A stretch of 64,000 bases of DNA from Rhizobium sp. 9140 (GCF_900067135.1 NZ_FJUR01000001.1:1429501-1493500), one strand, 5' to 3'; shown: positions 46,944 through 56,275, counted from the first letter of the stretch. Program-made: numbers and translations. Notes: generated by a model not told the origin, from the letters alone.

Positions 46944-47765
46944 TCACATCACGATGACGCGCGTTCCCACGTTCACGCGTTCGTAAAGGTCGGTGACGTC
47001 CTCGTTGCGCATGCGGATGCACCCCGACGAGACGGCATAGCCGATGGTCCAGGGCGCATTGGTGCCGTGTATGCGGTAGAGCGTGGAGCCGAGATAGAGG
47101 GCGCGGGCGCCGAGCGGGTTGGCGGGACCGCCCTCCATGCTGGCGGGAAGATAATGCCCCTTGGCGGCCTCGCGGGCGATCATTTCGGATGGCGGGCGCC
47201 AGGTCGGCCATTCCGCCTTGCGCGTCACCTTGTGGGCGCCGGCCCACTCGAAGCCCGGCTTGCCGACGCCGACGCCGTAGCGACGGGCCTCGCCATTGCC
47301 GGTGACGAGATAGAGAAAACGGCTGTTGGTATCGATGACGATCGTGCCGGGCCGCTCGCGGGTCTCATAGGCCACCATCTGCGGCAGGAACTGCGGATCG
47401 ATCGGCCGCACGGGCCGCTGCGGCGCCACCATGCCGGCGGAGCGGACGAGGGGTGCTGCGCGTTGCGGAGCGGGCCGCTGAAGAGCAGGGCGCTGGTAGA
47501 TCACCTGCTGGCGCGGAGCATAGGCTGCCGGACGCTCGCGGTAGACGATGCGCGGCTGGTCGCCTGCGGCCCGCTGCCGGCGTACGCCCCTCTGCTCGAC
47601 GCGCGCATTGCCGGCGCCGAGCTGCATCAGCCAGGGCGCGGTCAGATCCGGGCTGACGATGACCGGCGGACGGTTGCCGTAGCGCTCGGCGGCCTGCGCG
47701 TATCCGGACCCGACATCGGTGAGGGCAACGGACAGGAGGGTGGTGAGGATCAACAATGTCTTCAT
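46944..47765 (-). CDS. L,D-transpeptidase (YkuD domain) with basic linker
   Basis: A 273-residue paralogue of the next gene. It has a signal peptide (MKTLLILTTLLSVALTDVGS, cleaved near AQA). Residues 25-130 are an Arg/Pro/Gln/Ala-rich linker with many RPAPQRA-like units. The catalytic YkuD domain follows, with H233 in RIHGTNAPWTIG and C249 in SSGCIRM. It shares GARALYL and NPLGAR blocks with the neighbour, so the pair arose by duplication. The basic linker may contact peptidoglycan or the outer membrane. The ribosome site is weak. Confidence 0.87.
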   Translation of the reverse strand: MKTLLILTTLLSVALTDVGSGYAQAAERYGNRPPVIVSPDLTAPWLMQLGAGNARVEQRGVRRQRAAGDQPRIVYRERPAAYAPRQQVIYQRPALQRPAPQRAAPLVRSAGMVAPQRPVRPIDPQFLPQMVAYETRERPGTIVIDTNSRFLYLVTGNGEARRYGVGVGKPGFEWAGAHKVTRKAEWPTWRPPSEMIAREAAKGHYLPASMEGGPANPLGARALYLGSTLYRIHGTNAPWTIGYAVSSGCIRMRNEDVTDLYERVNVGTRVIVM

Positions 47766-47983
47766 GACGGGCTCGTTCTCGATCTGGCGGCGGCGGTGGC
47801 TCAACCGGTTCATCCGGCGTATCGTGGAAGCCTGACACCGCAGCGGAATAGGAAGCGTAAACGAGCGTCGCGGAACGGGTGGACGAACCGTGAAAGTCTT
47901 CGGTAGGGTTATTGCGTGCTTTCGAGAAATGGTTAACGAAGCATGAAGCGTCGAAACGCGCGGGTTCATGAGGGGGGAATGGG

Positions 47984-48625
47984 ATGAGCGAGACCGAGGC
48001 ACCCAAAGGCCTGATCACCGGCGCGGACGGCCTGACCCGTTGCTTCTGGCCGGGCCAGCTGCCGGATTACCTGCGCTACCACGACGAGGAATGGGGCCGC
48101 CCCGTGACCGACGACAGCAGGCTATTTGAAAAGATCTGCCTGGAGGGCTTCCAGTCCGGCCTTTCCTGGCTGACGATCCTCAGAAAGCGTGAATCCTTCC
48201 GCGCTGCCTTTGACGGCTTCGACATCGATGCCGTTGCGGCGTTCGGCGAGGACGACATCGCCCGCTGCGTCGCGGACGCCGGCATCGTGCGCCATCGCGG
48301 CAAGATCGTCTCGACCATCAACAATGCAAGGCGGGCGCAGGACCTTCGTGCCGAATTCGGCACGCTCGCCCGGTATTTCTGGAGCTTCGAGCCGGCCCTG
48401 CACGAGCGGCCCGCCAGCGTCACCTTTGCGGCCATCGCCGCCAATCCGACGACGCCCGTCTCCGTGCGGATCTCCAAGGACCTGAAGAAGCGCGGCTGGA
48501 CCTTCGTCGGCCCCACCACGGTCTATGCTTTCATGCAGGCCATGGGCCTCGTCAACGACCATATCGAAGGCTGCATCTGCCGACAGCCGGTCGAGGCGCT
48601 TCGCGCCGCCTTCGTGCGGCCGTAA
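47984..48625 (+). CDS. tag: DNA-3-methyladenine glycosylase I
   Basis: A 213-residue Tag enzyme that removes 3-methyladenine from alkylated DNA. The motif RCFWPG and YHDEEWGRPVTDD give the N-terminal zinc cysteine and histidine. VNDHIEGCICR near the C-terminus gives the second histidine and cysteine. The glycosylase pocket includes FQSGLSWLTILRKRE. The length is normal. AGGGGGGAATGGG precedes the ATG. It is divergent from the second L,D-transpeptidase gene. Confidence 0.93.
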   Translation: MSETEAPKGLITGADGLTRCFWPGQLPDYLRYHDEEWGRPVTDDSRLFEKICLEGFQSGLSWLTILRKRESFRAAFDGFDIDAVAAFGEDDIARCVADAGIVRHRGKIVSTINNARRAQDLRAEFGTLARYFWSFEPALHERPASVTFAAIAANPTTPVSVRISKDLKKRGWTFVGPTTVYAFMQAMGLVNDHIEGCICRQPVEALRAAFVRP

Positions 48626-48634
48626 CCGCCCATC

Positions 48635-48823
48635 CTACAGCGTGCGGCCCCGCCGCCCGCTGGCCAGAAGCGCGATGCCGATGACCGCGACGATGATGCC
48701 GATGACCAGCCAGTGCGTCTGCCCGGTCATGAAGCTCCCGCCCATCAGATTGGCCCCCTGCAATGTCCAGATCAGCCCCACCAGCAGGCAGAGCACACCC
48801 GCAATCGTCTTGAAGCGCTTCAT
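48635..48823 (-). CDS. Small two-helix membrane protein
   Basis: A 62-residue protein starting MKRFKTIAGVLCLLVGLIWT, with a second helix WLVIGIIVAVIGIALLA and a basic RRGRTL tail. The layout (an N-terminal helix, LQGANLMGGSFMTG turn, second helix) is common among small alphaproteobacterial membrane proteins of unknown role. ATG 48823 follows GGGAGAGAACGG. It is convergent with tag, with only 9 bp between the stops. Confidence 0.75.
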   Translation of the reverse strand: MKRFKTIAGVLCLLVGLIWTLQGANLMGGSFMTGQTHWLVIGIIVAVIGIALLASGRRGRTL

Positions 48824-48906
48824 TCCGTTCTCTCCCAAATTTTCTCGCCGTGCTGCGTGGGGCCAAGCCATGGCCGGCCCCACGCCGCTGTAACGTTTTA
48901 TACCCG

Positions 48907-48955
48907 CTGCATCATTTTGCCCTCAAGCCGATTCCCGGCTTGAGGAATGATGCAG
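48907..48955. repeat. Near-perfect 49-bp palindromic element
   Basis: CTGCATCATT (48907-48916) pairs with AATGATGCAG (48946-48955), and inside it CCTCAAGCCG (48921-48930) pairs with CGGCTTGAGG (48936-48945), with a TTGC bulge on one side and a five-base loop. All 20 pairs are Watson-Crick. It looks like a rhizobial dispersed palindrome rather than a terminator, as no T tract follows. Confidence 0.7.
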
Positions 48956-48968
48956 TATGTCTCAGGCC

Positions 48969-49391
48969 TTAGCCGCCGTTTTTGGCGAGCCAGTCCTTCA
49001 TGCGGGCAATCTCGGTTTCCTGCGCCTTGATCACCTCCTGCGCCAGCGCGCGCAGGTTGGGGTCGGTGCCGAATTCCAGCTCCACCTTCGCCATGTCGAT
49101 CGCACCCTGATGATGGGCGATCATGCCCTTGGCGAAGTCCACATCGGCCTTGCCGGTGTACGTAATGGCCATGCCCGCATGCATCCGGGCATTGGCCTTC
49201 ACAAAGGCCTGGCTCGATGGACCCTGGTCGCCCTTGGGCTTCGTCGCGTCGCCCGACATGGCGTCATGGTTCATCTGGCTGTGATCCACGGGTTTCGCCG
49301 CGTCCTGCGCCATGGCAAGCGGGGTGGCAAAGGTGCTGGAGAGGGAGAGAAGAGCGATCGTGGCGGCGCATATGGCCTGGTGTCGAAACAT
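48969..49391 (-). CDS. DUF305 periplasmic protein (CopM-like)
   Basis: A 140-residue exported protein: signal peptide MFRHQAICAATIALLSLSST (cleaved near AMAQD), a His/Met-rich N-terminal stretch (DHSQMNHDAM), and the DUF305 four-helix core with FAKGMIAHHQGAIDMAKVEL. The family binds copper or silver, as in CopM of cyanobacteria. It is the second gene of a two-gene unit with the upstream Cys/His-rich protein, 32 bp away. A copper role is inferred from motif and neighbour. Confidence 0.85.
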   Translation of the reverse strand: MFRHQAICAATIALLSLSSTFATPLAMAQDAAKPVDHSQMNHDAMSGDATKPKGDQGPSSQAFVKANARMHAGMAITYTGKADVDFAKGMIAHHQGAIDMAKVELEFGTDPNLRALAQEVIKAQETEIARMKDWLAKNGG

Positions 49392-49423
49392 GGTCTGTCC
49401 TTTCGAAATGATGATGAACGCTA

Positions 49424-49783
49424 TCAGGTCGAAAGAGCCGTCTTGGGCGGCGGCGCTGCGGGTTTCGGGGTGGAGGCCGTCAACGGAAGCTCCGCCGCCG
49501 GCCGCAGGCGCTGCACCGGACCCGGAAGCCTGCCGAGATCGCCGGCCTCGACCTCCAGCGCGAAACAGGCCGAGCAGAGCATCGGGTGCGACGTCTTGAC
49601 CGGATCATGGCAGGCGCCCGCGCAATCGGATGATCCGGAAGACCCGCCGATATCGTCGCCATGAGCGCCATGTGCGGCGACAACGGTTTTCCCGTGCGCA
49701 AGGTCCTGAGCCTGCGCCACGGCCGACGTCCATCCCGAAAGGATGCCGCAGAATATGGCGAGGGCGAGAATGAAGGCGCGCAT
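49424..49783 (-). CDS. Small secreted Cys/His-rich protein, likely metal-linked
   Basis: A 119-residue exported protein starting MRAFILALAIFCGILSGWTS (cleaved near AVA-QA). The mature part has HGAHGDD, a CAGACHD pair and a CSACFALE pair, then a Pro-rich C-terminus. Paired C-x3-C and C-x2-C motifs and histidines suggest metal binding. The layout recalls DUF2946-type copper-island proteins but is not a clear match. It lies directly before the DUF305 gene. Confidence 0.68.
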   Translation of the reverse strand: MRAFILALAIFCGILSGWTSAVAQAQDLAHGKTVVAAHGAHGDDIGGSSGSSDCAGACHDPVKTSHPMLCSACFALEVEAGDLGRLPGPVQRLRPAAELPLTASTPKPAAPPPKTALST

Positions 49784-49984
49784 TCCCTCAACATAAGCAG
49801 GAACCGGGCGAAAGAAAGCCATCCGCTCCACCTTTCGCGCAACCGGTCGCCCGTACCCCCTCTTGCCGCCCAGCCTTGTCGCCCAGCCTTGCCGCTCTGG
49901 CCATGATCGGATAGGGAAGGCGCCAAGCTACTCACGCGCCATTGAACGAGCCCTTCCAGCCGAAAACGAGACGGTCGAGACGCC

Positions 49985-51469
49985 ATGAACGACAAGAAGA
50001 AGAAGCCTCAGAAGCTCAAGGCCCGCCTGCCGCGCGGCTTCGTCGATCGCTCCGCCGCCGATATCCGCGCGGTGGATGGCATGGTGGCGAAAATCCGCGA
50101 GGTCTACGAGCTCTACGGCTTCGACCCCGTGGAAACGCCGCTGTTCGAATATACCGACGCGCTCGGCAAGTTCCTGCCCGACAGCGACCGCCCGAACGAG
50201 GGCGTCTTCTCGCTGAAGGACGACGACGATCAGTGGATGTCGCTGCGCTACGACCTGACCGCGCCGCTCGCCCGCCATGTCGCGGAGAATTTCAACGAGA
50301 TCCAGCTGCCTTACCGCACCTTCCGCGCCGGCTGGGTCTTCCGCAACGAAAAGCCCGGCCCCGGCCGCTTCCGCCAGTTCATGCAGTTCGACGCCGACAC
50401 GGTGGGCGCCGCCGGCGTGCAGGCGGATGCCGAAATGTGCATGATGATGGCGGATACGATGGAGGCGCTGGGCCTGAAGGATCAGTTCGTCGTGCGGGTG
50501 AACAACCGCAAGGTCTTCGACGGCGTCCTCGACGGTATCGGCCTTGCCGGCGACGACAATGCCGGGCGCCGCCTGACAGTGCTCCGCGCCATTGACAAGC
50601 TCGACAAGTTCGGCCTCGAGGGCGTGAAATTGCTGCTCGGCGAGGGACGCAAGGACGAGAGCGGCGACTTCACGAAGGGCGCCGGCCTCGGTCCCGATCA
50701 GATCGCCAGTGTGCTCGCCTATCTCTCTGACGATGACTACTATCCGTCAAGTGACCTCTACACGCAGGGCATGAACGAACTTGACCAGATCGAGACACTC
50801 GTCCGGGCAGCGGGCTACGGCGAAGATCGGATCAAGATCGATCCCTCCGTCATCCGAGGCCTCGAATATTACACAGGTCCGGTCTTCGAAGCCGAACTGA
50901 CCTTCGCCGTGAAAAACGAAAAAGGCGAAAGCGTCGTCTTCGGTTCCGTCGGCGGTGGCGGACGTTACGATGGGCTCGTCTCCCGCTTCATGGGCCAGCC
51001 CGTGCCGGCCACAGGCTTTTCCATCGGCGTCTCCCGCCTCATGACGGCGCTGAAGAACCTCGGCAAGCTGGGGGAGGACGAGGTTCTCGCCCCGGTCGTC
51101 GTCTGCGTCATGGACCGAGATATCGAAAGCCTCGGCCGCTACCAGCGCTTCACCCAGACGCTGCGCCACGCCGGCATCCGCGCCGAAATGTATCAGGGCA
51201 ACAAGAAGAACTTCGGCGACCAGCTGAAATACGCCGACCGCCGCGGCGCGCCGCTGGCCATTATCCAGGGCGGCGACGAGCGCGCCGAGGGTCTCGTCCA
51301 GATCAAGGACCTGATCGAAGGCAAGCGCCTCTCCGGCGAGATCGAGGACAACGCCACATGGCGCGAGGCCCGTGTCGCGCAGGTCTCGGTGCCGGAGGTC
51401 GAACTGGTGGAAAAAGTCCGCGAGATGCTGGATGCGCAAAGGCAGGACCGCGACCGGGCGGCAGGCTGA
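49985..51469 (+). CDS. hisS: Histidyl-tRNA synthetase
   Basis: A 494-residue class II synthetase that charges tRNA-His. Motif 1 lies around [16 protein letters not shown]. Motif 2 ([20 protein letters not shown]) gives the catalytic arginine. The histidine-specific blocks are [16 protein letters not shown] and GGGRYDGL, and the anticodon-binding domain covers about 390-480. The length and N-terminal [16 protein letters not shown] are typical of the alphaproteobacterial group. hisZ and hisG follow on the same strand, an order common in rhizobia. Confidence 0.95.
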   Translation: MNDKKKKPQKLKARLPRGFVDRSAADIRAVDGMVAKIREVYELYGFDPVETPLFEYTDALGKFLPDSDRPNEGVFSLKDDDDQWMSLRYDLTAPLARHVAENFNEIQLPYRTFRAGWVFRNEKPGPGRFRQFMQFDADTVGAAGVQADAEMCMMMADTMEALGLKDQFVVRVNNRKVFDGVLDGIGLAGDDNAGRRLTVLRAIDKLDKFGLEGVKLLLGEGRKDESGDFTKGAGLGPDQIASVLAYLSDDDYYPSSDLYTQGMNELDQIETLVRAAGYGEDRIKIDPSVIRGLEYYTGPVFEAELTFAVKNEKGESVVFGSVGGGGRYDGLVSRFMGQPVPATGFSIGVSRLMTALKNLGKLGEDEVLAPVVVCVMDRDIESLGRYQRFTQTLRHAGIRAEMYQGNKKNFGDQLKYADRRGAPLAIIQGGDERAEGLVQIKDLIEGKRLSGEIEDNATWREARVAQVSVPEVELVEKVREMLDAQRQDRDRAAG

Positions 51470-51501
51470 CCGGCGTGTCTTTCTCATCGTCAACCTCGCA
51501 G

Positions 51502-51614
51502 CCCCTCACCCTAACCCTCTCCCCGCTTGCGGGGCGAGGGGACGTGGCACACGGTAACTCCGAGTGCCCTTCGCCCCGCAAGCGGGGAGAAGGTGCCGGC
51601 AGGCGGATGAGGGG
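51502..51614. repeat. RIME-like palindromic repeat
   Basis: Two mirror-image hairpins (CCCT-N2-CCCCGC-TT-GCGGGG-N2-AGGG near 51514-51540, and CCTT-N2-CCCCGC-AA-GCGGGG-N2-AAGG near 51568-51593) are flanked by CCCCTCA and TGAGGGG. The layout matches the Rhizobium intergenic mosaic elements. It sits in the hisS-hisZ gap and could affect mRNA stability or read-through. Confidence 0.75.
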
Positions 51615-51683
51615 CGGCCTCCCCGCGACCGTATCGGCTCTCCTCCTCACCCCCGCCCGCACGCCCCCGGGAACCGCACATTC

Positions 51684-52850
51684 ATGACCCGCTACGACCT
51701 CCCCGATTTCGCCCCGGACCTCCTCGCAGCCTTCGCCACACGGCGGGCCGAGCGGGTGCACACGCCGGTCATCCAGCCAGCCGATCCCTTTCTGGACATG
51801 GCCGGCGAGGACCTGCGCCGGCGTATCTTCCTCACCGCAAGCGAGACGGGGACGAGCCTCTGCCTGCGGCCGGAGTTCACCATTCCCGTCTGCCTGCGCC
51901 ATATCGAGACCGCCACCGGCACGCCGAAGCGCTATGCCTATCTTGGCGAGGTTTTTCGCCAGCGCCGCGGCGGCGCGGAGGAGTTCTATCAGGCCGGTAT
52001 CGAGGATCTGGGAGAGCGGGACGTGGCGAGCGCCGATGCCCGCGCCATCGTCGATGCGATGGACCTGCTGCGCGTCGTGCTGCCCGGCCAGGCTGAAACC
52101 AAGACCAAGGCCCACGCCCTCTCGCTGACGCTGGGTGACCAAGCCGTGTTCGAGGCCGTGGTAGCCGCCCTCGGCCTGCCGGTCGGCTGGCAGAAGCGGT
52201 TGATCCACGCCTTCGGCGACCCGGCCCACCTCGAAGCCCTGCTCGACCGCCTGGCCCGACCCCAGCCCGTGACCGGTCTCGACCCCGAGATCGAGGCCCT
52301 GCTGTCGGCAGACCGGCAGGACGAGCTGATCGCCCGTCTGGAGCGCCGCATGGAAGAGACCGGCTACTCCACCAATGCCAGCCGCTCGCCGGCCGAAATC
52401 GCCCGCCGCCTCAGGGAAAAGCGCGAACTCGCCGAAACCCGCCTTGATGGCTCGGCGCTGCTGTTGCTGCGCGAGTTCCTGACGCTACGCCTGCCGCTGG
52501 CCGAGGCCTCCGCAGCCCTCGCTGGTTTCGCCGATGCCGCCGACCTGAAGCTCGGACCCGCCATCGCCGCCTTCGATGCGCGTCTTGCAGCCCTCGCCAA
52601 TGCCGGCGCCGATCTCTCCGCCATGACCTACCGCGCCGCCTTCGGCCGTCCGCTCGACTATTACACCGGCATGGTCTTTGAAATCGCCGCATCCGGCGGC
52701 GAGGTGCTGGCCGGCGGCGGCCGCTTCGACCGGCTAATGACCCTGCTCGGTGCGCAAAGCCACATCCCGGCCGTCGGCTTCTCGCTGTGGCTCGACCGCA
52801 TCGAGGCGCTGCGCGAGGCCGCGAAGGAAAAGACGGGAGAGCCGGCATGA
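51684..52850 (+). CDS. hisZ: ATP phosphoribosyltransferase regulatory subunit HisZ
   Basis: A 388-residue catalytically dead relative of histidyl-tRNA synthetase. It binds short HisG to form the active, histidine-regulated ATP phosphoribosyltransferase. It keeps HisRS-like blocks ([13 protein letters not shown] and [24 protein letters not shown]) but lacks the anticodon domain. ATG 51684 ([17 protein letters not shown]) is chosen; an earlier in-frame start would lie in the palindromic repeat. The stop overlaps hisG (ATGA). Confidence 0.93.
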   Translation: MTRYDLPDFAPDLLAAFATRRAERVHTPVIQPADPFLDMAGEDLRRRIFLTASETGTSLCLRPEFTIPVCLRHIETATGTPKRYAYLGEVFRQRRGGAEEFYQAGIEDLGERDVASADARAIVDAMDLLRVVLPGQAETKTKAHALSLTLGDQAVFEAVVAALGLPVGWQKRLIHAFGDPAHLEALLDRLARPQPVTGLDPEIEALLSADRQDELIARLERRMEETGYSTNASRSPAEIARRLREKRELAETRLDGSALLLLREFLTLRLPLAEASAALAGFADAADLKLGPAIAAFDARLAALANAGADLSAMTYRAAFGRPLDYYTGMVFEIAASGGEVLAGGGRFDRLMTLLGAQSHIPAVGFSLWLDRIEALREAAKEKTGEPA

Positions 52851-53548
52851 CCATCACCATCGCGCTTCCCTCCAAGGGCCGCATGAAGGACGAGGCCTCG
52901 ACCATCTTCGAGCGCGCCGGCCTGAAAATCTCGACCGTTGGCAACGACCGCTCCTATCGCGGCCGCGTCGAGGGCATCGACGATGTCGAGATCGCCTTCC
53001 TGTCCGCATCCGAAATCTCCCGCGAGATCGGCGCAGGCTCCGTCGATTTCGGCGTCACGGGCGAAGACCTCGTGCGCGAAGGCTTGAGCGATGCGGACGA
53101 GCGCGTGGAATTCTGCGCCCGCCTTGGCTTCGGCCATGCGGATGTCGTCGTCGCCGTGCCGGATATCTGGCTCGACGTCGATACCATGGCCGATCTCGGC
53201 GATGTCGCGGCCGATTTCCGCACCCGCCACGGCCGCCGGCTTGCCATTGCCACCAAATACGGACGCCTGACCCAGCAACACTTCTCCGGCAGCCACGGCA
53301 TCCAGCTCTACCGCATCGTCGAAAGCCTTGGCGCCACCGAAGGCGCCCCGGCCTCCGGCTCTGCCGATATCATCGTCGATATCACCTCCACCGGCTCGAC
53401 GCTCAAGGCCAACCACCTGAAAATCCTCTCCGACGGCATCATCCTGCGCAGCCAGGCCTGCCTCGTGCGCGCCCGCAAGGTGGAACATGAAGGTGATGTG
53501 AGGGTGCGGCAGATCGTGGAGCGGGTGCAGGGGGCGTTGCGCGGCTAG
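52847..53548 (+). CDS. hisG: ATP phosphoribosyltransferase, short form HisG
   Basis: A 233-residue catalytic subunit of the first histidine biosynthesis step (ATP plus PRPP). It begins [20 protein letters not shown]. The PRPP site lies in [20 protein letters not shown]. The length and absence of the C-terminal regulatory domain mark the short form, which needs HisZ. ATG 52847 overlaps the hisZ TGA, so both subunits are made in a fixed ratio. Confidence 0.94.
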   Translation: MTITIALPSKGRMKDEASTIFERAGLKISTVGNDRSYRGRVEGIDDVEIAFLSASEISREIGAGSVDFGVTGEDLVREGLSDADERVEFCARLGFGHADVVVAVPDIWLDVDTMADLGDVAADFRTRHGRRLAIATKYGRLTQQHFSGSHGIQLYRIVESLGATEGAPASGSADIIVDITSTGSTLKANHLKILSDGIILRSQACLVRARKVEHEGDVRVRQIVERVQGALRG

Positions 53549-53655
53549 CATGGGTTTGCATCTGTGGCGGCGACGAAATCGCCGTACGCCCCACTGACAT
53601 CCCGCACCATCGCACCTATGTGAAACCGCAACCCTTTCCAAGGAACCCGTCCCGC

Positions 53656-54363
53656 ATGGCCGATCTCTCTTCCTTCCCCATCACCACCCGCTGGCCCGCC
53701 ACCCGTCCGGATGCCATCCAGCTCTATTCCCTGCCGACGCCGAACGGGGTGAAGATCTCGATCGCGCTTGAGGAGCTTGGCCTCGACTATGAGCCGCACC
53801 TCATCTCCTTCGGCACCAACGATCAGAAATCCCCGGAATTCGTCTCGCTCAATCCGAACGGCCGCATCCCCGCGATCATCGATCCGAACGGCCCGGACGG
53901 CAAGCCCATCGGCCTGTTCGAGTCCGGTGCCATCCTCGTTTATCTCGCCGAGAAGACCGGCAAGCTCCTGCCTGCCTCCGCTGCCGGACGGTACGAGACG
54001 CTTGCCTGGGTCATGTTCCAGATGGGCGGCGTCGGGCCGATGTTCGGTCAGTTCGGCCATTTCTACAAGTTCGCCGCCGAAAAGGTCGCCAACAATGCCT
54101 ATCCGATGGAGCGCTACCGCGACGAATCCAAGCGGCTGCTCTCCGTGCTGGAAGCCCGCCTGGACGGCCGCCAGTGGCTGATGGGCGACGACTACACCAT
54201 CGCCGATATCGCGACCTTCCCGTGGATCGAAGGCGCGCGAAAATTCTATGGCGGCGATCAGGTGCTCGACTATGCGAGCTTCCCGAACGTCATGGCCTGG
54301 GTTGCCCGCGCGCTGGAGCGTCCGGCCGTCAAGGCGGGCATGGACATCCCCAAGCGGGATTGA
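53656..54363 (+). CDS. Glutathione S-transferase family protein
   Basis: A 235-residue GST, closest by pattern to YghU/YfcG-like nu-class enzymes with disulfide-bond reductase activity. The thioredoxin-fold domain has LYSLPTPNGVKISIALEELG, the cis-proline NGRIPAIIDPNG and ESGAILVYLAEK. The helical C-terminal domain contains GDDYTIADIATFPWIEG, the N-capping box. AAGGAA lies about 11 bp upstream of ATG 53656. It is a single gene; the partner or substrate cannot be told. Confidence 0.9.
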   Translation: MADLSSFPITTRWPATRPDAIQLYSLPTPNGVKISIALEELGLDYEPHLISFGTNDQKSPEFVSLNPNGRIPAIIDPNGPDGKPIGLFESGAILVYLAEKTGKLLPASAAGRYETLAWVMFQMGGVGPMFGQFGHFYKFAAEKVANNAYPMERYRDESKRLLSVLEARLDGRQWLMGDDYTIADIATFPWIEGARKFYGGDQVLDYASFPNVMAWVARALERPAVKAGMDIPKRD

Positions 54364-54427
54364 TCGCACGCGGTTTTCTACCGCATTGACGGTTCCGCTC
54401 GTGACGGGCTAGGTCTCGGTCGGAATC

Positions 54428-55690
54428 ATGCGAAGGGAAGACGGCGTGGCGGAAGAGCGCGAAATTGTCCAGGACAACCGGCTGGTCGTGGTTGGCGGCG
54501 GGCAGGCCGCCTTCGCACTGATCGCCAGGCTTCGCGCGCTGAAGGATACGCGTCCGATCACCTTGATCTCGGTCGAACAAAGTTTGCCGTACCAGCGCCC
54601 GCCACTGTCGAAGAAATATCTCCTGCGCGAAATGACGCTCGATCGGCTGCTGTACCGGCCGGAAAGCTGGTACGCGGAGCACGCCATCGACGTCCGGCTC
54701 GACTGCGGTGTGACCGCGATCGATCGTGCCGCAAAGTCCGTGACGCTCGCTGACGACACCACGCTCGCCTATGACACGCTGGCGCTGGCGACCGGCGCCA
54801 CGCCCCGCCGCCTGCCGGACAGCCTTGGCGGCACGCTCGACGGTGTCTTCACCCTGCGCGACTACCGTGATGCGGACCGCCTTGCGGAGGAGATGCGCCC
54901 GGGCCGACATGCCCTCATCATCGGCGGCGGCTATATCGGGCTTGAAGCCGCAGCCATCGCCCGAACGCTGGGGCTCAAGGTGACCCTCATCGAAATGGCC
55001 GACCGCATCGTTCAGCGCGTTGCTGCATCGGCAACCTCAGACATTCTGCGAGACCTCCACCTCTCACGCGGTGTGGACCTGCGCGAAGGCACTGGCGTCA
55101 CGCATCTGCTGGAGCGCGATGGCCGGGTCACAGGAGCGGAACTGTCGGATGGCACGACGATCGGCGTCGACCTGGTGATCGTCGGCATCGGCGTCTCAGC
55201 CAACGACAGCATCGCCCACGATGCCGGCATCGAGACGGCGAACGGGATTATCGTGGATATCAACGGCCGCTCCAGCGATCCCACCATTTTCGCCATGGGC
55301 GATTGCGCGGTGCTGCCCTTCGCCGACATGCTGATCCGCCTTGAGTCTGTGCAGAATGCCGTCGATCAGGCTGAGACCGTGGCTGTCAACATCGCGGGTA
55401 TTCCGACACCCTATCACCCGAAACCGTGGTTCTGGTCCGATCAGTACGACGTCAAACTGCAAATCGCCGGCTTTGGTCTCGGACATGACGAGACGGTGAC
55501 CCGGGCAGGCCAGAGGGAGGGCAGCGCCTCCGTCTGGTATTACCGCCAGGGCGCGCTGATCGCGGTGGATGCGATCAACGACGCCAAGGCCTATGTGGTC
55601 GGGAAAAAGCTGATCGAGACAGGGCTGACGCCGGACAAAGCCGCCATCGAAAACCCCGCCACCGACCTCAAGGCGCTTCTGGCCTCCTGA
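54428..55690 (+). CDS. NAD(P)H-dependent ferredoxin/rubredoxin reductase-like flavoprotein
   Basis: A 420-residue two-Rossmann flavoprotein of the ferredoxin reductase family (ThcD, putidaredoxin reductase). The FAD motif is LVVVGGGQAAFALIARLRAL. YQRPPLSKKYL is the family signature, the NAD motif is ALIIGGGYIGLEAAAIA, and the third motif FAMGDCAVLPF contacts FAD. It reduces small Fe-S proteins for P450s or dioxygenases. Neither a P450 nor a ferredoxin is near, so the partner is elsewhere. GTG 54446 with GGGAAG upstream is an alternative start. Confidence 0.88.
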   Translation: MRREDGVAEEREIVQDNRLVVVGGGQAAFALIARLRALKDTRPITLISVEQSLPYQRPPLSKKYLLREMTLDRLLYRPESWYAEHAIDVRLDCGVTAIDRAAKSVTLADDTTLAYDTLALATGATPRRLPDSLGGTLDGVFTLRDYRDADRLAEEMRPGRHALIIGGGYIGLEAAAIARTLGLKVTLIEMADRIVQRVAASATSDILRDLHLSRGVDLREGTGVTHLLERDGRVTGAELSDGTTIGVDLVIVGIGVSANDSIAHDAGIETANGIIVDINGRSSDPTIFAMGDCAVLPFADMLIRLESVQNAVDQAETVAVNIAGIPTPYHPKPWFWSDQYDVKLQIAGFGLGHDETVTRAGQREGSASVWYYRQGALIAVDAINDAKAYVVGKKLIETGLTPDKAAIENPATDLKALLAS

Positions 55691-55695
55691 TCAGG

Positions 55696-55917
55696 CTACT
55701 CGCCGAGATCGAGCTTGCTGCGCAACGCATCGATCCGCTTCGACGCCTCCGCCTTGGTGATATCCTCGGCAAACTGTTCCGGCTGATGCGCCTGCTCCGA
55801 CAAGGTCTGCAGATAAGACCGCTGCGCCCCCGTCATGGGCTCGTCGCCGCTGACCCAGTTATCGGGGTTCTTTTCGGTGTTGGAAGACGTGTCGTTGGCG
55901 ATGGCTTTGTCGGACAT
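55696..55917 (-). CDS. DUF3072 small protein, stress-controlled
   Basis: A 73-residue hydrophilic protein of the DUF3072 family, recognisable from DEPMTGAQRSYLQTLSEQAH and DITKAEASKRIDALRSKL. It looks like a small helical protein and is widespread in stress regulons of rhizobia. The gene has an exact EcfG-type promoter ending 30 bp upstream. The ATG is preceded by GAGGAGCACTTC. The function is unknown. Confidence 0.85.
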   Translation of the reverse strand: MSDKAIANDTSSNTEKNPDNWVSGDEPMTGAQRSYLQTLSEQAHQPEQFAEDITKAEASKRIDALRSKLDLGE

Positions 55918-55947
55918 GAAGTGCTCCTCAGGTAGTTATGTTCGCTA

Positions 55948-55972
55948 AACGTTCATGCGGCGAGGAGGTTCC
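55948..55972 (-). promoter_or_regulatory. EcfG-type general stress promoter
   Basis: On the minus strand: GGAAC (55972-55968), 16 bp, CGTT (55951-55948), 30 bp before the DUF3072 start. It is the only member of the set outside the 12-23 kb cluster. Confidence 0.82.
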
Positions 55973-55999
55973 GCGACATGAGTGACGCTGTTGCCTAAC

Positions 56000-56036
56000 T
56001 TGACAGTTTTGTCACTTCAATCATGTTACATGTAAC
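56000..56036 (+). promoter_or_regulatory. mazE promoter and operator
   Basis: TTGACA (56000-56005) and ATGTTA (56023-56028) are spaced by 17 bp. The perfect palindrome GTTACATGTAAC (56025-56036) overlaps the -10 region, and TGACA-N4-TGTCA (56001-56014) covers the -35. Both are likely sites for the MazE antitoxin or MazEF complex. Confidence 0.65.
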
Positions 56037-56050
56037 GAAGGAGGCAGATC

Positions 56051-56275
56051 ATGCGCACGCCTTTGACACAACGGGTTCAGAAGCACCGCGATGCCATGCG
56101 CGCATCAGGTCTGCGGCCGGTGCAGATATGGTTGCCGGACACACGTAGCCCTGATTTCCTTAAAGAGTGCCGGCGTCAGGCACGGATCGCCGCAGCCGCA
56201 GATGCTTTGGATACCAGTACGGATGCCTTCATCGATGCTGCTCTGGCTGATCTCGGAGACGAGGCGGATGCGTGA
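56051..56275 (+). CDS. mazE: Antitoxin MazE (DUF3018 type)
   Basis: A 74-residue protein of the DUF3018 MazE-like antitoxin family, starting RTPLTQRVQKHRDAMRASGL followed by RPVQIWLPD. The basic N-terminal half should bind DNA, and the acidic C-terminus (STDAFIDAALADLGDEADA) should wrap the toxin. AAGGAGG precedes the ATG. Its stop overlaps the mazF start (ATGACG). The antitoxin is intact while the toxin is broken. Confidence 0.88.
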   Translation: MRTPLTQRVQKHRDAMRASGLRPVQIWLPDTRSPDFLKECRRQARIAAAADALDTSTDAFIDAALADLGDEADA

